In this document: positions 1-9,647 of the stretch, piece by piece
Numbering within the stretch: position 1 is the stretch's first letter
Layout of the letters: each line of letters opens with the position of its first letter
Origin: Lineolata rhizophorae
Taxonomy: Eukaryota; Ascomycota; Dothideomycetes; Lineolatales; Lineolataceae
Direction of reading: 5' to 3'
Assembly (NCBI GenBank): GCA_010093515.1
Contig: MU001682.1
Coordinates: 69,997 to 133,996 of the forward strand
DNA length: 64,000 nt
Notes under the pieces: generated by a model
Told to the model about the DNA's origin: nothing
Seen by the model: the letters and a program-made list of their open reading frames with translations, nothing else
The model's database searches: none
Translations under genes and position numbers: made by a program

Positions 1-3000
1 CAGACCCCTGGTGGTTTTTACTTTCCGCCATCAAAGCCACCCGCAGTGCCGCCGAAGGCGCCCGTTAATTACGGAGCCCAGGGCTCAGCGGATGCTCCTG
101 GTAGAGTTGGTGCGTCACAGAGCCCGGCTGCCAGTGTCGACGCCTTCAGCCCTAACGAGCAACAACCTGCCTACGTCCCTCCGTCTCTCTCTGGCCAAGG
201 GATAGCATCGTACATGCCGTCTAATACCAATCCACTTCCGGGAGTTTATGTACCTCCGCCCCCAGACAGCGTGCCTGCTTGGTCACAGGCTCAACACCAG
301 CCTATGCAAGGAAGCAAATTCAAATATACTCGCCCGATTGTCTACCTGAATCACTCAACTCAAGGGCAGGTTCATGGACATCCTACACAGCAACCCGGCC
401 AGGGAGCGCCCGGCCAATACCAACAACAGTCCCAACAGTCCCAACAAGCACAGCAACCGCAGCAAGTGCAGCAACCGTCACACTACGACCAGCCCGTTCA
501 ACACCCAGCTCCGCCACAGCAGTCTTTCACGCAATCAGCGCAGGTGCAACCCGAACAGTTTGCAACGCACCAGTCCCGACTGCCTCAAGCTCATCAGCCG
601 TTGCAGTTCCCCCAGCAGTCTGACATGGCAGCTCAGCAAGCCGGACATTGTGACAACTGGAGCCAAGGATATCACAGGCAATCCACATACGGAGCGCAGC
701 AAACGCAACACCCCCAGGAACAAGAAGAATGGGGCACTCAGCCGCAAAATAACGTTTCTTCAAACTTATCGCAGGGGCAGCAGCAGCCGTCTTCCATGGC
801 TCATACCAATCAAGAGCATTCTAGCGACCAACAGCAGAGCGTGCAGGTCCCCCCGTCGAATCTACATAGTCCACGATCGGAGACACGGCACTCGTACAAT
901 GCCTTACCTGGGCACATGCAAGGGTATAGTCAACCTCAATCATTTGAAGAGAACCCAGTTTCGCCAATTCAACATAGACCGAGCGTTTCCCCCAAGCAGA
1001 GCTCTGGGGCGTCCCCAGTGCATCGAAAGCAATCACCGGCGTCCCGAAATGGGGGAAATATTCCGCCCTCAATATCTGCGGTGCAGGATTTGAATCCCAG
1101 CTCTCTAGCTCGCTCTAATACCCTCACCAGTGCATCCGCGCTTGGTTTTGGAGGCCCGTCGGATTGGGAACACTTCGGCACTTCCACCGAAGAAGTTGAT
1201 GATACAGACAAGTATGGCTCGCAAAATAAGAATGATGGTGCACCGTCTTCGCCACAGCAACTGGATAGTACCGAACTCGTCTCGAAGAGTTCTCCAGATA
1301 GCTCAAAGATTAGGACTGAATCCGTCGCTATCAGCGAGCCTTCAGAATGGCCTACACCACCGGCGCAGGCGTCCCTCCAAATGCACGGTACAGTGTCTCA
1401 ATCTGGCCAAGGTTGGAACAGGAATCCCAGATGGGATACCTTTGCCCCCACCCCTCCGCTTGGCTGTGCCTCCGTGCACAATTTAACCGACAGCATCGTC
1501 TCGGAGGACGGTGTGAGTGACAAACGTTCTCAAACTCCCCAACGTATCCAAGACGTGACCACGCAGGACGTAGCTCAGAGTTCTCAGCGAGGAAACACTA
1601 GCTCCTCTTTCGTCGTCGATGAAAGCACTATTGCTCAGAGGGCCCAGACATCCACCGAGCCGCCTGAGCATAGTCTTCAAAGCGTCCGTCATTGGACGCC
1701 ACCGCCGACATCAAACACGACCATCATCGATGATGGCGTCGTGTCTACTCAAATTCCGGCTCAACAGTCGCAATCACGTCCGATCAGTCCGTCTTCGATA
1801 TCCAACGTGGTCTTTACGGTGGATGATGGGGTTGTTCCCCAGCGGAGTAATTCGCCGGCTGCACAAAAAGAACAACAACTATCTCGCCCTACGTCAACAG
1901 TCTCAGCCCAAAACGCTCCAACCGATGCATCTGAGTCGCACGTTTCTGGAGGCATGCAAGCAGACAATGGCGGTCATGTTGCTCCCCGCGTGTTAAGGTC
2001 TACACGGCCGACCTCCCAAGTTGCCATTGAAGGGACCCAACCCGTCCATGGGCTCCCGGAAATCCCGACAAAAACTTCGAAAATTCAGTCACCTCCGGGA
2101 GAGGCACGCGTGCAGGGTGCGTCAGAGCCAGAACGGACGATTCGAGACAACCCTGCACTAGCTTCAGTTGCTGGACCCGTGCAATCAATGGCTGCCCAAC
2201 CTCAACGAACCGTGCAAGCAAGAGATTTGATTCCTGATTTAGACCCCTGGTATATAAGTTCATTGGAACGGTACATCTCAATGTTGCGCCAGGAGTCGCA
2301 GGCTTTCACCTTAGAAGGAAAGATTAGTGTATTCAGTGAGTTTGTGAAGGCAGAATCAGGGATGCGGGGCATTGAGTATCCTTCCAGACCTCCACCTCCA
2401 CCTCCGACAACCGAACATTCTATTCAGACGGATCCTGCCCTTTCGGAGCCAGTAAAACAGGACACGTCTCCGGGGTGCTTAGGGAAAGCTCGCTCCATGA
2501 AACCTCTTTCACAACGCCAGTCATTAGAGATATCAACTGCCACTAGCACTAGTACTCCTACAAACGAAGGCCAATACAGCCCAGGCGGACGGCCTATCGT
2601 TATTCGGGGCCAGTCGTACAGTCCCGGCGGACGACCAATGATGCCAAGGACTCAGTCCAACACCCAGAATATTTCCGGTGCGACCCAGGAGCACAATCAG
2701 ACCAGTCATGTCAGTTCGCCGGTGATATCACGTACGTCGTCTTGGAAGCAATATAACCATCAGGAAACGGCCTCGCCATCGCTTCCGGTCCTAGCTAGAA
2801 GCACTGAAGAAATCCATGCGTTGCAGGATCCGAACCCAACAGGCCCAGGCTATGACAGAACAAATAGCTCTTCCGGGTACAAACCGTATCGAAATGCCAC
2901 GGGAAGCACATCGATAGCACCCGCAAAATTTTCAGGGCTCGGCGCGGCGGCAGATGGTCAATCGCCACAACCAACGGTCCTCACGCCTACGAGTTCAACC

Positions 3001-4704
3001 GACGACGATTCAGCTACGAGAGAATTAGCACCGGAGACCGAGAAGACTGTCTACAAGCCCTACGTTCCACCACAACAAGAGAGCTCGATTTCGGATGCTG
3101 GCACGACTTCACTAGCCCAGGCATCACCGCGTTCGTCGATATCGTTTCCGGGCGGGAAGTCCAAGCGCCATAGGCCACACGCCGAAATATTCCTAGGCGA
3201 TGAACCGAACAGAACAGAGGAGTCAAAGGCAAATCCGGTTGCGTCCATTGACGGACTAGCTGGTCCCAAACTGGAAGACCCACTCAGTCCACCTCCTCTT
3301 CAAATTAGCAAAGCTTCCAACCCACCGGCCCTTGCGGAAGACAATAAGCTTTCGACACACACAGCAGCTTTTGAGCATCTCCATGAGTTATCATCTATTC
3401 TTTCTGAGCATATTACAGACGCCGCTCAGTTCCCGCTTTCTGGTCACCCTCTCCTGGCCCACCTAGCGGACATTCTCCGTGCACACCCGCAAAATTTTGA
3501 CTTCATGTCCTCTTTGGCTGCCGCTCACGACAGTAAGGCATCCCTTAGGCGCCGACAGCTTCAGGCAGAGCGCGAAAGGCGTCAGTCAGAAAATGAGGTA
3601 CGCACGGATGAGCTGTACAACAACCAGGAGATTGGTTATGGGGATATCAGCACACTAGAGAACGAATTTCGGGAGAAGGAGCGCAAGCTCAAAGTACTAG
3701 AAGACCGTGACGAGTATGAGCTCTATGTCAAGGACGTGTTTAGCCCGATTTATCACAGACTACAGTCTGAAATTGGTGCCTTGATGGAAGGTGTTGTGGG
3801 TGCCGAGCGCGCTGTCATAGGTGCTGCTGTGGGCCTTTCCGGTCTTAGAGTCAAGCCGCAGGTTCAGTCTTCCTCTAGCACCACCGCCGACCTTAGTCCG
3901 TATCCTCTTGTCCCTGCACTAGGTGCCTTGGCAGATCTTCATGCGGCAGTTGAAGAACGTCATGCACGTGTTGCTGCAGCTATTACGGAACGCGATCGGC
4001 GTTACAAGCGGACGGAGATCGGCCCTCTCTATGAAGCAGGCGACATCGCACAGATGCGCAATGTTGAGAAGCACTTTGAAGTTGCAGAGCGCAGTACAGC
4101 CCTCAAGGCGGCTCAAGATCGAGATGGACGCGTTCGACGGCTAGTAAACGTAGTTGACGAAGCAGTTGTACGCGGCGTCAAAGCTGGCGAGGAGGCCACA
4201 GATGAAGTGTTGGAGATCCTGCGGAAGATCCAGGCAGACGTGCACAAAGATGGACATGGTTGGGCCTCAATGAATGAGGACGAACGCGCAAAGAAGGATG
4301 CGGTGCTTTCCCAAGCGAGGCTCGTGCTTAGCGGGCTCGCCGCAACTAACCAGGAACTAATGTGTGCCTTCCATAAAGTGGAGACGACCCTCAACGATGC
4401 TGACTACGAAATCGGTGTCACAAAGGCTCGCCTTGATGGTGCGGATGCGGCAGTTTTCGATAAACTTATGGCTAAGAAGGCTGCCGAAGATAAGAAACTC
4501 GCCGAGGATCTGAGCAAGAGAATTAATATCGTGGAGGAGGAGAAGGTGGAGTTCGAGGAGCTTCTGGGTCAATTGATGGACTCCTCAAATAGTGGAGGTG
4601 TGAAGCAGGAATCGAAATATTCGGGTGGACGGGACCAAGAAGATATGAATGGATTGTTGAAAAAGGCTCTCGAAGAAGCCAAAAGAAGGAATGGCGATGC
4701 ATGA
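1..4704 (+). CDS. Large Gln/Pro-rich protein with C-terminal coiled coil (5' end outside window)
   Basis: The frame is open from the first base of the window to a stop at 4702-4704, so the true start lies upstream; the first in-frame Met-like codon at 46 is GTG and is not a credible start. About 1,567 residues are visible. The first third is rich in Gln, Pro and Ser (many QQ/PQ runs, nt 400-850), which suggests intrinsic disorder. A heptaproline run lies near nt 2390, and the motif YSPGGRP occurs twice at nt 2575-2640. From about nt 3360 the composition changes to charged helical sequence with heptad-like spacing (KASLRRRQLQAERERRQSE, then several long E/K/R-rich helices to the C-terminus), a likely coiled-coil or scaffold region. 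No catalytic motif is seen. I do not recognise the family with certainty. It looks like a large cytoplasmic or nuclear scaffold of filamentous fungi. Confidence 0.85.
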   Translation, partial: QTPGGFYFPPSKPPAVPPKAPVNYGAQGSADAPGRVGASQSPAASVDAFSPNEQQPAYVPPSLSGQGIASYMPSNTNPLPGVYVPPPPDSVPAWSQAQHQPMQGSKFKYTRPIVYLNHSTQGQVHGHPTQQPGQGAPGQYQQQSQQSQQAQQPQQVQQPSHYDQPVQHPAPPQQSFTQSAQVQPEQFATHQSRLPQAHQPLQFPQQSDMAAQQAGHCDNWSQGYHRQSTYGAQQTQHPQEQEEWGTQPQNNVSSNLSQGQQQPSSMAHTNQEHSSDQQQSVQVPPSNLHSPRSETRHSYNALPGHMQGYSQPQSFEENPVSPIQHRPSVSPKQSSGASPVHRKQSPASRNGGNIPPSISAVQDLNPSSLARSNTLTSASALGFGGPSDWEHFGTSTEEVDDTDKYGSQNKNDGAPSSPQQLDSTELVSKSSPDSSKIRTESVAISEPSEWPTPPAQASLQMHGTVSQSGQGWNRNPRWDTFAPTPPLGCASVHNLTDSIVSEDGVSDKRSQTPQRIQDVTTQDVAQSSQRGNTSSSFVVDESTIAQRAQTSTEPPEHSLQSVRHWTPPPTSNTTIIDDGVVSTQIPAQQSQSRPISPSSISNVVFTVDDGVVPQRSNSPAAQKEQQLSRPTSTVSAQNAPTDASESHVSGGMQADNGGHVAPRVLRSTRPTSQVAIEGTQPVHGLPEIPTKTSKIQSPPGEARVQGASEPERTIRDNPALASVAGPVQSMAAQPQRTVQARDLIPDLDPWYISSLERYISMLRQESQAFTLEGKISVFSEFVKAESGMRGIEYPSRPPPPPPTTEHSIQTDPALSEPVKQDTSPGCLGKARSMKPLSQRQSLEISTATSTSTPTNEGQYSPGGRPIVIRGQSYSPGGRPMMPRTQSNTQNISGATQEHNQTSHVSSPVISRTSSWKQYNHQETASPSLPVLARSTEEIHALQDPNPTGPGYDRTNSSSGYKPYRNATGSTSIAPAKFSGLGAAADGQSPQPTVLTPTSSTDDDSATRELAPETEKTVYKPYVPPQQESSISDAGTTSLAQASPRSSISFPGGKSKRHRPHAEIFLGDEPNRTEESKANPVASIDGLAGPKLEDPLSPPPLQISKASNPPALAEDNKLSTHTAAFEHLHELSSILSEHITDAAQFPLSGHPLLAHLADILRAHPQNFDFMSSLAAAHDSKASLRRRQLQAERERRQSENEVRTDELYNNQEIGYGDISTLENEFREKERKLKVLEDRDEYELYVKDVFSPIYHRLQSEIGALMEGVVGAERAVIGAAVGLSGLRVKPQVQSSSSTTADLSPYPLVPALGALADLHAAVEERHARVAAAITERDRRYKRTEIGPLYEAGDIAQMRNVEKHFEVAERSTALKAAQDRDGRVRRLVNVVDEAVVRGVKAGEEATDEVLEILRKIQADVHKDGHGWASMNEDERAKKDAVLSQARLVLSGLAATNQELMCAFHKVETTLNDADYEIGVTKARLDGADAAVFDKLMAKKAAEDKKLAEDLSKRINIVEEEKVEFEELLGQLMDSSNSGGVKQESKYSGGRDQEDMNGLLKKALEEAKRRNGDA

Positions 4705-5312
4705 AACATCATCGGGGCATTTAACGGTCGTGGGGTTCTGTATTAGTAGGATTTTCTAGGTGTGTTCTTAATCATTTCTACACCCACTGGCTATATCTTA
4801 GTTTTGGCTATTTTGAAATACCTCTACAATCCTACAACTACTTTACTTTTACCACAGTAGCCCCGCACTCTCTAAAGGACAACCGCATTACCGTTACTAC
4901 ATATCCAATGGCATATCTCAACTAGGGAAGCATTGTCACCGCTAAATTACAGCAGGACATTCACCCAGATAAATTATTAACGCCATTCCACCCATGTGCC
5001 ACTTAGCAAGAGAGTGCGAAATGAAAGCAAGTCAACTAAGGACACATGTTACAATTTCTAGTTGGTTTGTCCTTAGTTCATCCCTAGCTCGTCTAAAGAT
5101 CGGTAGGCTTAAAAGAACCTGGTCCAGGCTTTTAATTAATGTCCATGCGACTTAGGATAAACAATATAGCCGCGACGCTAATTTGCCACGTTTGAGGAAA
5201 TGTATCATTCTGCAGTTTTAATGCTAGACCTCGCGCGCTTTCCTGAGAAGTCCCTCGAGCCGGAAAGTTTCACTCTCCAAATGTCACGAACACAGTTCGT
5301 CCGTAGGACGTA
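4705..5312. other. Intergenic spacer, AT-leaning
   Basis: This spacer is flanked by the stop of the large coiled-coil gene and the ATG of the SET gene. It is AT-leaning and has no open frame of note. It should hold the 3' UTR of the first gene and the promoter of the second. No further element is recognised. Confidence 0.6.
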
Positions 5313-6722
5313 ATGAAGGCCGCTGTCAGCTTCGTCTCGTTGGCGTGGTTGTCCCTAGTCCCTACTGAGTTCGTCTTAGCAGCGAGCTCCCCTCCAACAC
5401 ATTCAACTTGCTCTCCACCTGGCCTACGACCGGCACCCGGACAGCTTTGCTCACTTGAAGAGGGTCCCGAATTCGCTTACGATGACTCTCTATGGACTCA
5501 CGACGTCCAATGCTTTTATACCACTTCAAATCAGGAGTCGAAGCTGTGCCTCTACACCGATGCGAATTTCAAATTTGGCCGCGGAATCAGCATTTTTACG
5601 AGACCTTCGATCGCGGCGAACATCACAGGCCAGTACAAGTTCCGTCACCCCGAGCAACTACCTGAATTTTTGTCGCCGCCGGCTCAGCCACCATACGAAC
5701 AGGTGGAACTACCCGGACGCGGCGTGGGACTATTCGCAAACCGCACCATTCAGCGGGGAGAGGTTATTTTCGTCGATACATCGGTGATATTACTCGCTCG
5801 AGAAGCCCAATCATCACTACCGCGAAGCACGATCAAAAAGATTCTATGGCGGGCTCTTGAGCAACTTCCGGAACCGACCCAGGATATGGTGTTCAATTTA
5901 CACAGACAGACTGGGGGTGATGCCATGGCGGACATAATGCAGACGAATGGACTAGGTCAAGTCATTGGTGATGGTATCAGACATTTAGCAATTGTGCCGG
6001 ACGCAGCTGTGAGTCGCACAAGTCATGCGCTTCTGTCATGATATATGTACTAACAGAAAGCAGCGTATTAATCACGACTGTCGACCCAAGTAAGCTTCTC
6101 TATCTGAAGCAGCGAAATTCCCAAAACTAACAGTGTCTAGCGCGTACTATCGGTTTGACGATAAAACAATGGAACTCTCTATCATCGCTTTACGCGATAT
6201 CAAATCCGGGGAGGAGCTTACATTCACTTGTACGTGGCGCTCCGGAATACGTAACTCGCGCGAAGAATACTAATGCCTAGAAACGAATCAGATATTGACC
6301 CAGAGCTTCCCCGTGATGAAAGAAGGGAGAGGCTACAGAAAAGCTGGGGCTTTGAATGCTCCTGTTCTCTCTGTGGTGCCTCTGGCGATGTGGTCGTGGG
6401 TTCCGATAATAGACTGGAATTGATCAAGAACACGAGAAAACAGATGGTCGAGGCAGCCTCAAAGCCTTTCGAACTAATCAATCATCTCGAGAAATTGATT
6501 GATCTATATGACCAAGAAGGGCTCCATGCCTCGAAACCTCGGTTCTATGAGATTGCCGCGTATACTTATAGCCAACTCGGTGACGATAAACGAGCATTGG
6601 AGCACGGCAAACTGGCAGTTGAGTACTGGAGCGCGATAGCTGGCAAAGGTAGTGGAGAGGCTCGCCGAATGCGTGAGTTCGTCAAGGACCCAAAGTCTCA
6701 CCCTAGCTGGAGGAGTGCATAG
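5313..6722 (+). CDS. SET-domain protein with predicted signal peptide (4 exons)
   Basis: Exons 5313..6008, 6064..6089, 6141..6229 and 6292..6722 give 413 residues. Residues 1-23 are hydrophobic and end in VLA, followed by a polar stretch, as in a secretory signal peptide. The SET domain begins near VELPGRGVGLFANRTI (about residue 130). The 26-nt second exon encodes RINHDCRPN, the SET motif that helps form the pseudoknot and S-adenosylmethionine site. Exon 3 gives GEELTFTY, the SET tyrosine region, completed across the last intron as TYIDPELPRDE. A post-SET cysteine cluster (FECSCSLCG) follows, then a helical tail. The final acceptor was chosen at 6291 rather than 6280 because the earlier AG would create a stop. 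The domain is typical of protein-lysine methyltransferases, but many fungal proteins of this SET subclass have no known substrate. Secretory targeting is inferred from sequence only. Confidence 0.85.
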
Positions 6723-6838
6723 GGTCAATGTAATTGAGAGCATGGCACAATACATATCGTTACGACAATGCTGGCCGTAATAGAATAGACTTAGATCAAC
6801 GGATTCGCGAATCATTTGCGAGCTATAAAGCCTAAATT

Positions 6839-7873
6839 TTAGCAATATATACCTTGACTTAGGGGTTGCGGTTTCGTATTCTCTAAGAGAGCCTCCCCCA
6901 CATTGCCTTGAGGCACTCCGAACCATTTCTTTGGTCGAGGATGATAAAGTGGACAGCCGGATGGGGTTACCGTGGGGTCGAATACCGAATCTCCGCCGTC
7001 GGAGACGGATGTAGTGTTCTGTGTAACATTTTCAAGAGTGACGGCTAACTCAGCATCCTGCTGCGCGGCCAGGGATACATATCTTTGCCGCTGAATGCTA
7101 CCGGGGGCCATCCTCGGGGCAGCTGTGACAGTCCCAGCGGGTGTCATTACCTGATGGCCTTTGGCTGATGTTTGGGATAGTCGAAAACCTGAGTACATAT
7201 GTCCATCAACCGTAAATGTGGGCGCAATAGTCGATGTATGAGAGTCCCTGAGGCTACTAGGAGGTTTTCTCGACTCCCCCGCGTAATCGCCTCGGTTGTA
7301 TCGATCAGCTAACCGCTGGATCCCCTGCACGTTCTTGTAGAGCCTCGCAACCTCTTCGTGGCTGTTGCGGATGACCAGAGCAAGGCACTGATCACAGTGG
7401 GCCGAGTGGCACCTCTCACACGGCGTTCTATGCTTTATCCAGACGTTGAGTGATGCTTTGGACTTGGTCTTGCGGACGCCGAACAACTTGCTAAGTAGTG
7501 GAGGCCCTTGTTCAGCTGGCTTCACTTCGCGGCATAGACCGCATCTGCAGCATATAGTCGCTACGGTCGATCTGTGACGCGGCAACGATGAGACTTGGAC
7601 CACACTGGTGTGGATCATCTGGACTGCCTCGGACTCGGAGATCGTAGAGCCTTTGCATGCCGGTCTACGGCAACGCTGACAGTTAAGGATCGTCAGGGGC
7701 TTGTCTTGGCCTATATCAAAGTAAGTTGTAGCACCGCAAAAGTAGCATGTGAAGCATGTCCTGCTCAACTCTGTACGAAGATTTTTGCCCATGGAGGAAA
7801 ATGCAGGTTCCGGGTATGGCCAGGACACGTTATTGTTAGCCTGTAGAGACTTTGATACGTGATATGCCCACAA
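6839..7873 (-). CDS. Cys-rich hypothetical protein, probable zinc-binding
   Basis: This is a single open frame of 344 residues. It converges with the SET gene, its stop lying 116 nt beyond that gene's stop. Four cysteine clusters stand out in the N-terminal half: CFTCYFCG (about residue 40), NCQRCRRPAC (about 64), CCRCGLC (about 108) and CERCHSAHCDQC (about 152). Their CxxC spacing suggests two or more zinc-binding modules. The C-terminal half is Ser/Thr-rich and probably disordered, ending with a short SGCPLYHPRPKKWFGVPQG segment that looks conserved. A second in-frame Met at residue 28 (MGKNLRTEL) is an equally plausible start. I recognise no named domain, and no function is assigned. Confidence 0.65.
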   Translation of the reverse strand: MWAYHVSKSLQANNNVSWPYPEPAFSSMGKNLRTELSRTCFTCYFCGATTYFDIGQDKPLTILNCQRCRRPACKGSTISESEAVQMIHTSVVQVSSLPRHRSTVATICCRCGLCREVKPAEQGPPLLSKLFGVRKTKSKASLNVWIKHRTPCERCHSAHCDQCLALVIRNSHEEVARLYKNVQGIQRLADRYNRGDYAGESRKPPSSLRDSHTSTIAPTFTVDGHMYSGFRLSQTSAKGHQVMTPAGTVTAAPRMAPGSIQRQRYVSLAAQQDAELAVTLENVTQNTTSVSDGGDSVFDPTVTPSGCPLYHPRPKKWFGVPQGNVGEALLENTKPQPLSQGIYC

Positions 7874-8563
7874 ATGTAATGTAGTACAGCTGCAAAAGCC
7901 TCTCCCAGCGACTGCTCAATCTAGATAAAGCTGGTCAATATCCTAGAACATGAGTTGGACGCTGGAGGCTCCCTACAATCAAGAGGGTTAGCTAAACGAC
8001 GAGGCGGGATTCTTATATGTACATGAAGTGAAATAATTATACAAAAATAATGTGCATCAGGTCGACGAGCAATGAAAGTTTTCAGTGCACCTGGGACATT
8101 ATCGCAGTTATGGAACAAAGGGGTTGTATTAGCTGGGGTGATCAGTCTGAAGATGCCGCCAGACTAGGAGCCAACAGAACAAGAGACAACGATTGCGACG
8201 AGTTGCGAGATGGCTTCTGAAGGCGCAAAAACATGAGGAAAAGCGTTTAGGAATGACTCCTTAACGGTATGTCGTCCCGCCAAAGGATTTGGACGTGCAT
8301 TAATATACATGATTTGAAACCGATGAGCCGAAGGTCAAATCTAATACAATGAGAGCAGTGTAATGAGACCGGAAAAAGCTCGTGAAAAGCAACTGGTCGT
8401 TTGGTCTTCATGCTCTCATAGGGAAGTGCAGGCATCGCTGCGATGCAGGACCTAACCCGGACGGTAACCCCGAAGCTAGAGACAAGACAGTTGCAATGCC
8501 ATCACATCCTTGCCTCGAGCTTTATCCCAGTCCCACCCGCACAACCCTTCTTTTCGGAAATGC
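7874..8563. other. Intergenic spacer
   Basis: This lies between the 5' end of the Cys-rich gene and the 3' end of the mS41 gene, both on the minus strand. It should carry the Cys-rich gene's promoter. Only short open frames occur, and none shows a recognisable motif. Confidence 0.55.
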
Positions 8564-9301
8564 TTACGCGGCGGCAGCCTTTCGCTCAGCAGCCCTCCTT
8601 TTCGCCCTAACCTCAGCCTTCCTCCGCTCACCGCCATCAACCTTATGACCCCTCTTCTGCTCCCAAATGCCCTCCTTTACAGTAATACGCACGCCTAGTC
8701 CGTTAGTCCCCTTGATACGCTCGATGTGAGGGGCACAAATCGTGTTGCCATATTTTATCTTGACCCCTTTCACTGGAGTGGCCCGGTTGAGAGGGCCGGC
8801 AGGGAGCCCAGAACCGGGAGGAACGTTGACGACCATTTTGCGCATCCCGGGCGTCTTCGTGGCGGTGGCACGGGCAAAAGACCGTCGGGTCTGGTTGGGT
8901 TTGACGGGCACTTCGACAAGCCGTAGCTCCGCGACTCCATCCTTGACCTCGGTTAGGTCGCCGCCAATGCCGTATTCACCGCGGCGAAAGCGTTCGCGCA
9001 TCCGTAGCAGGTATCGGCGAGAGCGCGCGGGCTCGACGCCTAGCTCGCGCAGCTGGGACGAAGAGAGGGTGAACAGGGCATCCCAGGATGGGAACTTGGA
9101 CGCGTGCTGCGAGAGGTTGCGGCCGATGACGGTTAGGAAGGTGACGGCGTCGGGAACAAAAGGGGTGGGCGACGGAACTGGAGGCAGCGGGAGTCGGTTG
9201 TGGAGAGAGCGGATTTGCTGCGGACATGGAGCAATGGCGTTCTTTGTTCGAGGCAGCACCGCGCTGGCGGCGCGAGCCCAGAATGGGCGCTGGAGGTTCA
9301 T
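8564..9301 (-). CDS. Mitochondrial small ribosomal subunit protein mS41 (IGR-motif protein, Fyv4-like)
   Basis: The open frame gives 245 residues from the ATG at 9299-9301 (MNLQRPFWARAASAV). The frame is open further upstream, but this Met starts a basic, Arg/Ala-rich presequence expected for mitochondrial import. Residues about 45-110 contain the IGR motif region, TFLTVIGRNLSQHASKFPSW followed by an SSSQLRELGV...RRYLLRMRERFRRG helix pair, diagnostic of the mS41/Fyv4 family of the mitoribosomal small subunit. The tail is very basic (KRRAAERKAAAA), as is common for ribosomal proteins. The C-terminal extension is longer than in yeast Fyv4. The gene stands head to head with the kinase gene at 9648. 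The assignment rests on the IGR motif and is fairly secure; the exact start is less so. Confidence 0.85.
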   Translation of the reverse strand: MNLQRPFWARAASAVLPRTKNAIAPCPQQIRSLHNRLPLPPVPSPTPFVPDAVTFLTVIGRNLSQHASKFPSWDALFTLSSSQLRELGVEPARSRRYLLRMRERFRRGEYGIGGDLTEVKDGVAELRLVEVPVKPNQTRRSFARATATKTPGMRKMVVNVPPGSGLPAGPLNRATPVKGVKIKYGNTICAPHIERIKGTNGLGVRITVKEGIWEQKRGHKVDGGERRKAEVRAKRRAAERKAAAA

Positions 9302-9647
9302 GGCGAAAGGCGGTGTGCACTGAGAGAGCATTAGTGAGGCCGGAGCACGATTGGAAAACAGGGACCAATGGCAGTGCCTTGGGTGTTTACCTGGAGGCAG
9401 AACGAGCTGTGCGGCTCTCGTGGTTGCAATTTGGCTGATGGGGAGGAGCCCGTGAGGACCTGACCCCGGCTTACTCAGCACGCACGTGGCACCTAGCCCA
9501 CCTTTCAGCCTTGAGCCCGCTAACCTCCGGCTTGCCGTCCGCTCTCGCTGTTGCCCGCGCCGCCCACTTACTCACGCCGCCCGACGAACGACTCGATCCA
9601 CAGCGCGACGGCCCTGGCGACCGCGAGGAGCCGTGCGCTACCTCGTC
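9302..9647. promoter_or_regulatory. Shared divergent promoter region (mS41 / CDK7-type kinase)
   Basis: The 346 nt between two divergent ATGs must hold both core promoters and 5' UTRs. The sequence is GC-rich towards the kinase side. No specific factor site can be assigned. The frames of both genes run into this stretch without stops, so either gene could start slightly further upstream. Confidence 0.5.
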
